From Erysipelotrichaceae bacterium (GTDB lineage Bacteria > Bacillota_I > Bacilli_A > Erysipelotrichales > Erysipelotrichaceae), in the NCBI GenBank assembly GCA_017405785.1, contig JAFQZR010000018.1:96748-160747 (forward strand): a DNA stretch of 64,000 nt, read 5' to 3'. This document shows, in pieces, positions 60,191 to 64,000 of the stretch; within the stretch, counting starts at the first letter, position 1, and each line of letters opens with the position of its first letter. Under the pieces are notes generated by a model that searched no databases, was not told where the DNA came from, and was given only the letters and a program-made list of their open reading frames with translations. Made by a program: the position numbers and the translations under genes.

Positions 60191-61537
60191 ATGAGTGAAT
60201 ATGATTTTGATGTTGTCATTCTTGGAGCCGGACCGGGCGGTTATGAAACAGCCCTGAAATGCCGTAAGAATGACCTTTCCGTCTGTCTGATCGAAAAGGG
60301 TGAAACAGGGGGAACCTGTCTTAACCGCGGATGCATACCTACCAAGGCCTTATTACACGGCAGTGAGAAACTGCATGAACTGGCTGATCTGGAAGTACTG
60401 GGTATAAAGGCAGAAAACGTGACTTTTGATTACAGTGTACTGGCTCAGTATAAGAACAGTATTGTTGCCAAGCTCAGAAGCAATGTGGAAATGATGCTTA
60501 AGAAAGCCGGTGTAGTCTGCCGTCAGGGTTACGGACGTCTGAAAGACGCCCATACCATTGAAGTAGGTGAGGAATGTGTCAGAGGTAAGGATATCATCCT
60601 GGCAACCGGTTCATCTCCGCTGGTTTTACCGGTAAAGGGAATTGAAAACACCATCAACAGCGATCAGTTTCTGGCCATGGAACAGCTGGAGGATGAGAAT
60701 TGGGCTATTATAGGCGGTGGTGTCATCGGCATGGAACTGGCTTTTGTACTTGGCCAGCTGGGCAGGAAAGTCACTGTTGTTGAAATGATGCCTTCGATTC
60801 TGCCGGGTGTTGATGCCTCAATACTGAAATGGCTCAACCGCAGCATAAAGAAGTTAGGCATTAAGGTCATCACATCTGCCAGAGTAGAGCGGATTGAAAA
60901 GGACAGAATCATCTACACTTATAAGGACAGACAGGAAGAACTGCCGTTTGATAAATGTCTGGCGGCAGCAGGCCGTAAGAATAACATTGATGACATCGGA
61001 CTGGAAGCTGCCGGTGTTATCAGGGAAAGAAACAGAATTCCTGTAGACGGACAGCTGCGTACCAACGTTGAAAACATCTATGCCATCGGTGATGTAACCG
61101 GAATCAAGCAGCTGGCGCATGTTGCCACTTATCAGGGATCCGTGGCTGTTGAAAACATTCTGGGCTATGATGTAAAGGCTGATTATTCTGTCATTCCAGC
61201 CTGCATCTTCGTTTCACCGGTCATCTCCATGGTTGGCTTAAGTGAAAAGGAATTGCAGGATAAGGGCATCGAGTATGAAAGTGTATCATACAATGTCGGT
61301 GCCAATGGAAAAGCACTGCTTTCCCAGAAAGGTGAAGGCACTGTAATCATTTATTACCGTAAGGAAGATAAAAAGATCCTGGGCTGCCAGATGATCGCTG
61401 AAAGCAGTAGTGAAATGATAAATGAAATCAGTGTAATCATGAAAAAAGACGGTACCCTGATGGATATTGTCTCTACTGTTCACCCACATCCGACAATCGG
61501 TGAGATTGTTAAAGAAGCAAGCGAAAAAGGGTGCTAA
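60191..61537 (+). CDS. lpdA: Dihydrolipoyl dehydrogenase
   Basis: A 448-residue flavoprotein that reoxidises dihydrolipoamide with NAD+. FAD loop ILGAGPGGYETALKC at the N-terminus, redox disulfide GGTCLNRGCIPTKALL, NAD loop AIIGGGVIGMELAFVLG, and the C-terminal His-Glu pair in STVHPHPTIGEIVKEA. All active residues are present. The ATG at 60170 is rejected in favour of 60191. No E1 or lipoylated E2 genes are nearby; it may serve glycine cleavage or a complex encoded elsewhere. Confidence 0.94.
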   Translation: MSEYDFDVVILGAGPGGYETALKCRKNDLSVCLIEKGETGGTCLNRGCIPTKALLHGSEKLHELADLEVLGIKAENVTFDYSVLAQYKNSIVAKLRSNVEMMLKKAGVVCRQGYGRLKDAHTIEVGEECVRGKDIILATGSSPLVLPVKGIENTINSDQFLAMEQLEDENWAIIGGGVIGMELAFVLGQLGRKVTVVEMMPSILPGVDASILKWLNRSIKKLGIKVITSARVERIEKDRIIYTYKDRQEELPFDKCLAAAGRKNNIDDIGLEAAGVIRERNRIPVDGQLRTNVENIYAIGDVTGIKQLAHVATYQGSVAVENILGYDVKADYSVIPACIFVSPVISMVGLSEKELQDKGIEYESVSYNVGANGKALLSQKGEGTVIIYYRKEDKKILGCQMIAESSSEMINEISVIMKKDGTLMDIVSTVHPHPTIGEIVKEASEKGC

Positions 61538-61576
61538 AACAGGCCGTTTATGTTATTATATTAAGGAAGGAAATAA

Positions 61577-62920
<1,344 letters not shown>

Positions 62921-62936
62921 TTAGAAACCAATAATC

Positions 62937-62966
62937 AGAAGGGCTTCCTGTCGGAAGCTCTTCTTT
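62937..62966 (+). terminator. Terminator of eno
   Basis: AGAAGGGCTTCC (62937-62948) pairs with GGAAGCTCTTCT (62953-62964) around TGTC with a single mismatch, followed by TT. Confidence 0.8.
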
Positions 62967-62994
62967 GTCTGCTGGAAAATGCCTTAATATGGTA

Positions 62995-63000
62995 TATAAT
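62995..63000 (+). promoter_or_regulatory. -10 box directly before the membrane protein gene (possible leaderless transcript)
   Basis: TATAAT (62995-63000) is followed by 6 bases (GGGTAT) and ATG 63007, the same spacing as at 32215-32227. A transcript beginning 7 bases after the box would start at the ATG. A GGG triplet could be a weak ribosome site if transcription starts earlier. Confidence 0.45.
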
Positions 63001-63006
63001 GGGTAT

Positions 63007-63831
63007 ATGAAAAGAAAATTAACAGTTATAGCAATCATCTTAACTCTGATACTGCCGTTGTTTGCTCAGAAGACATATGCGGACATGGGACCGAAACCTT
63101 CTATTGAACTGAAGTTTGAAGGTCTTGATGACCAGGTCTATTATGTGTCAGTTTTTTCTCTGCCTGGTACCTATGGACCAAATGGTTCTATCAATGATGT
63201 AAAGGAAAGTTATGGGCGCGGTGTTCCTGACGAAGTACAGGATCAGTTTTTTGCCTATAAGGCCAGTGATAATTTCTGTTTCTGGGGAGTAACAAAGAAG
63301 ATAACGAAAGAGGATAATGTATTCAGCTGGAGTTACTATGCTCCTGAGGACTTTAAGGTTGTTGTTCTGTTACCTGATGGCAGGATCATTGAAGGCGAAG
63401 GAATGAAAAAGGAAACTTTCGAAGCATATTATACCTGCAGGATCAAGGATAATAAGGTAGAAGTTCAGGAATCATTCAATTATCTGGCTGCTTTCGGCAA
63501 GATGTTATTACGTATGGCTGCAACGATCCTGGTCGAACTGATCATCGGATTCATTTTCGGTTACCGCAGCAAACCTGAAATCAAGCGTATCGTGATAACC
63601 AATATAATTACCCAGTTACTGCTGAACTTAGGTGTGACCGTTACAGATATATATGGCGGCTTACTGACAGCCCTGATCCTGATGGTACCTATGGAGATTG
63701 TGATCTTCATCATTGAAGGCATCAGTTATCACGGCAGACTGTCCGGCAGCAAGATCAAGTCATGGTTATATGCCTTATTCGCTAATGGAATAACATTCTA
63801 TATCGGGCTGTGGATGCTGGCGATAGTATAA
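63007..63831 (+). CDS. Exported/membrane protein of unknown function
   Basis: A 274-residue protein. A signal peptide (1-25, KLTVIAIILTLILPLFA...YA) is followed by DMGPKPSIELKFEGL, a block I have seen in Clostridia-type membrane proteins, an extracytoplasmic beta-rich region to ~160, and a C-terminal membrane part with about four segments (ILVELIIGFIFGY, ILMVPMEIVIFIIEG). No enzymatic motif. ATG 63007 is chosen because the longer frame from 62965 contains the -10 box. It is followed closely by an IS3 end. Confidence 0.82.
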   Translation: MKRKLTVIAIILTLILPLFAQKTYADMGPKPSIELKFEGLDDQVYYVSVFSLPGTYGPNGSINDVKESYGRGVPDEVQDQFFAYKASDNFCFWGVTKKITKEDNVFSWSYYAPEDFKVVVLLPDGRIIEGEGMKKETFEAYYTCRIKDNKVEVQESFNYLAAFGKMLLRMAATILVELIIGFIFGYRSKPEIKRIVITNIITQLLLNLGVTVTDIYGGLLTALILMVPMEIVIFIIEGISYHGRLSGSKIKSWLYALFANGITFYIGLWMLAIV

Positions 63832-63860
63832 AAACACATATAAAAAGGTCAGCTTTGGAA

Positions 63861-64000
63861 TGAACTTGTCAACGAAAAGTAGACAGGTTTAAAAAGTCAA
63901 ATTGAAGCCCTGATCGAGAGTAAACTCGGCGGGGCTTTTATAATGCAGCTTGTACATAGGTCTGTGATAGTTATAGTATTTTACGTATTGGTTGATAAAG
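63861..64000 (-). mobile_element. IS3-family insertion sequence, 3' end (cut by window edge)
   Basis: The element's end begins at about 63861 with TGAACTTGTCAACG followed by AAAAGTAGACA, the TG-starting terminal repeat style of IS150-like IS3 elements. The C-terminal part of its transposase lies just inside on the minus strand. The other end and the target-site duplication are outside the window. Confidence 0.75.
63889..64000 (-). CDS. IS3-family transposase OrfB, C-terminal fragment
   Basis: Reading the minus strand, the last 37 residues include QYVKYYNYHRPMYKLHYKSP and a stop TAA at 63891-63889. The pattern YxNYYNxxRPxxxLxxxSP is the C-terminal signature of IS3/IS150-type DDE transposases (rve domain). 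The rest lies beyond the window edge. Confidence 0.85.
   Translation of the reverse strand, partial: FINQYVKYYNYHRPMYKLHYKSPAEFTLDQGFNLTF

Overview
The window comes from a low-to-mid GC Gram-positive bacterium (Bacillota), most likely of the Erysipelotrichia. Supporting this are strong AGGAGG-type ribosome binding sites, many short hairpin-plus-T-run terminators, standard stop codons, the rpsF-ssb-rpsR / yybS-gdpP-rplI-dnaB order, and Bacillota-type families (DUF1836, YybS, WalJ, CdaR/PucR-like regulator). The placement is inferred from gene content only. The DNA is a dense chromosomal core region. I saw no phage, CRISPR array, defence island, rRNA or tRNA. The only mobile DNA is the end of an IS3-family element at the right edge.

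Layout. 1-2260: the start of a short-chain dehydrogenase, a PucR/CdaR-type regulator and a 71-residue protein. 2507-5874: a one-carbon folate operon (fhs, cyclodeaminase, folD, small acidic protein). 5940-8607: three minus-strand genes (zinc-ribbon protein, TraX-like membrane protein, and a charged helical protein with two CW_7-type repeats). 8717-12747: an AcpS-like protein, a MalY/PatB aminotransferase, a small protein, a nucleoside hydrolase and a tyrosine phosphatase. 12744-16884: a complete Preiss-Handler NAD operon (nrtR-pncA-pncB-nadE-nadD) with a candidate NrtR operator. 16995-22263: SDR, two unknown proteins and sbcDC. 22298-24833: a K+ uptake operon with two separate TrkA-type subunits. 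24969-32171: YgjV-like protein, ATP-grasp, SagB-type oxidoreductase, TrhA, DUF1836, an HI0933-family flavoprotein and lysyl-tRNA synthetase with an extra C-terminal tRNA-binding domain. 32227-37235: metallo-hydrolase, MarR regulator, rhomboid protease, an HPr/D-lactate dehydrogenase fusion, SPFH and NfeD proteins. 37402-43408: a four-gene redox/membrane cluster, ispD, Xaa-Pro peptidase and a PAP2 phosphatase. 43576-53460: ribosome, replication, c-di-AMP and cell-wall genes through mnmG. 53526-62920: a PGK-TIM fusion, flavin reductase, glycyl radical enzyme YjjI with activase YjjW, an acyltransferase-like protein, lipoamide dehydrogenase and enolase. 63007-64000: a membrane protein and the IS3 end.

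The genes describe a fermentative organism that depends on glycolysis and salvages NAD from nicotinamide and nicotinate. The most unusual observation is a single polypeptide joining a PTS HPr domain (His15 and Arg17 present, Ser46 replaced by Asn) to a complete D-lactate dehydrogenase. This could connect PTS phosphorylation state to lactate formation. Other notable items are the PGK-TIM fusion, the LysRS with a MetRS-type tRNA-binding tail, an AcpS homologue and an E2-like protein that both lack key catalytic residues, and terminators whose loops contain the stop codons of the genes they end.

Start codons were often moved downstream of the longest reading frame because a recognisable -10 box or Shine-Dalgarno sequence lies inside the longer version. 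These choices are stated for each gene. Promoter, operator and terminator calls come from reading by eye and were not scored computationally.
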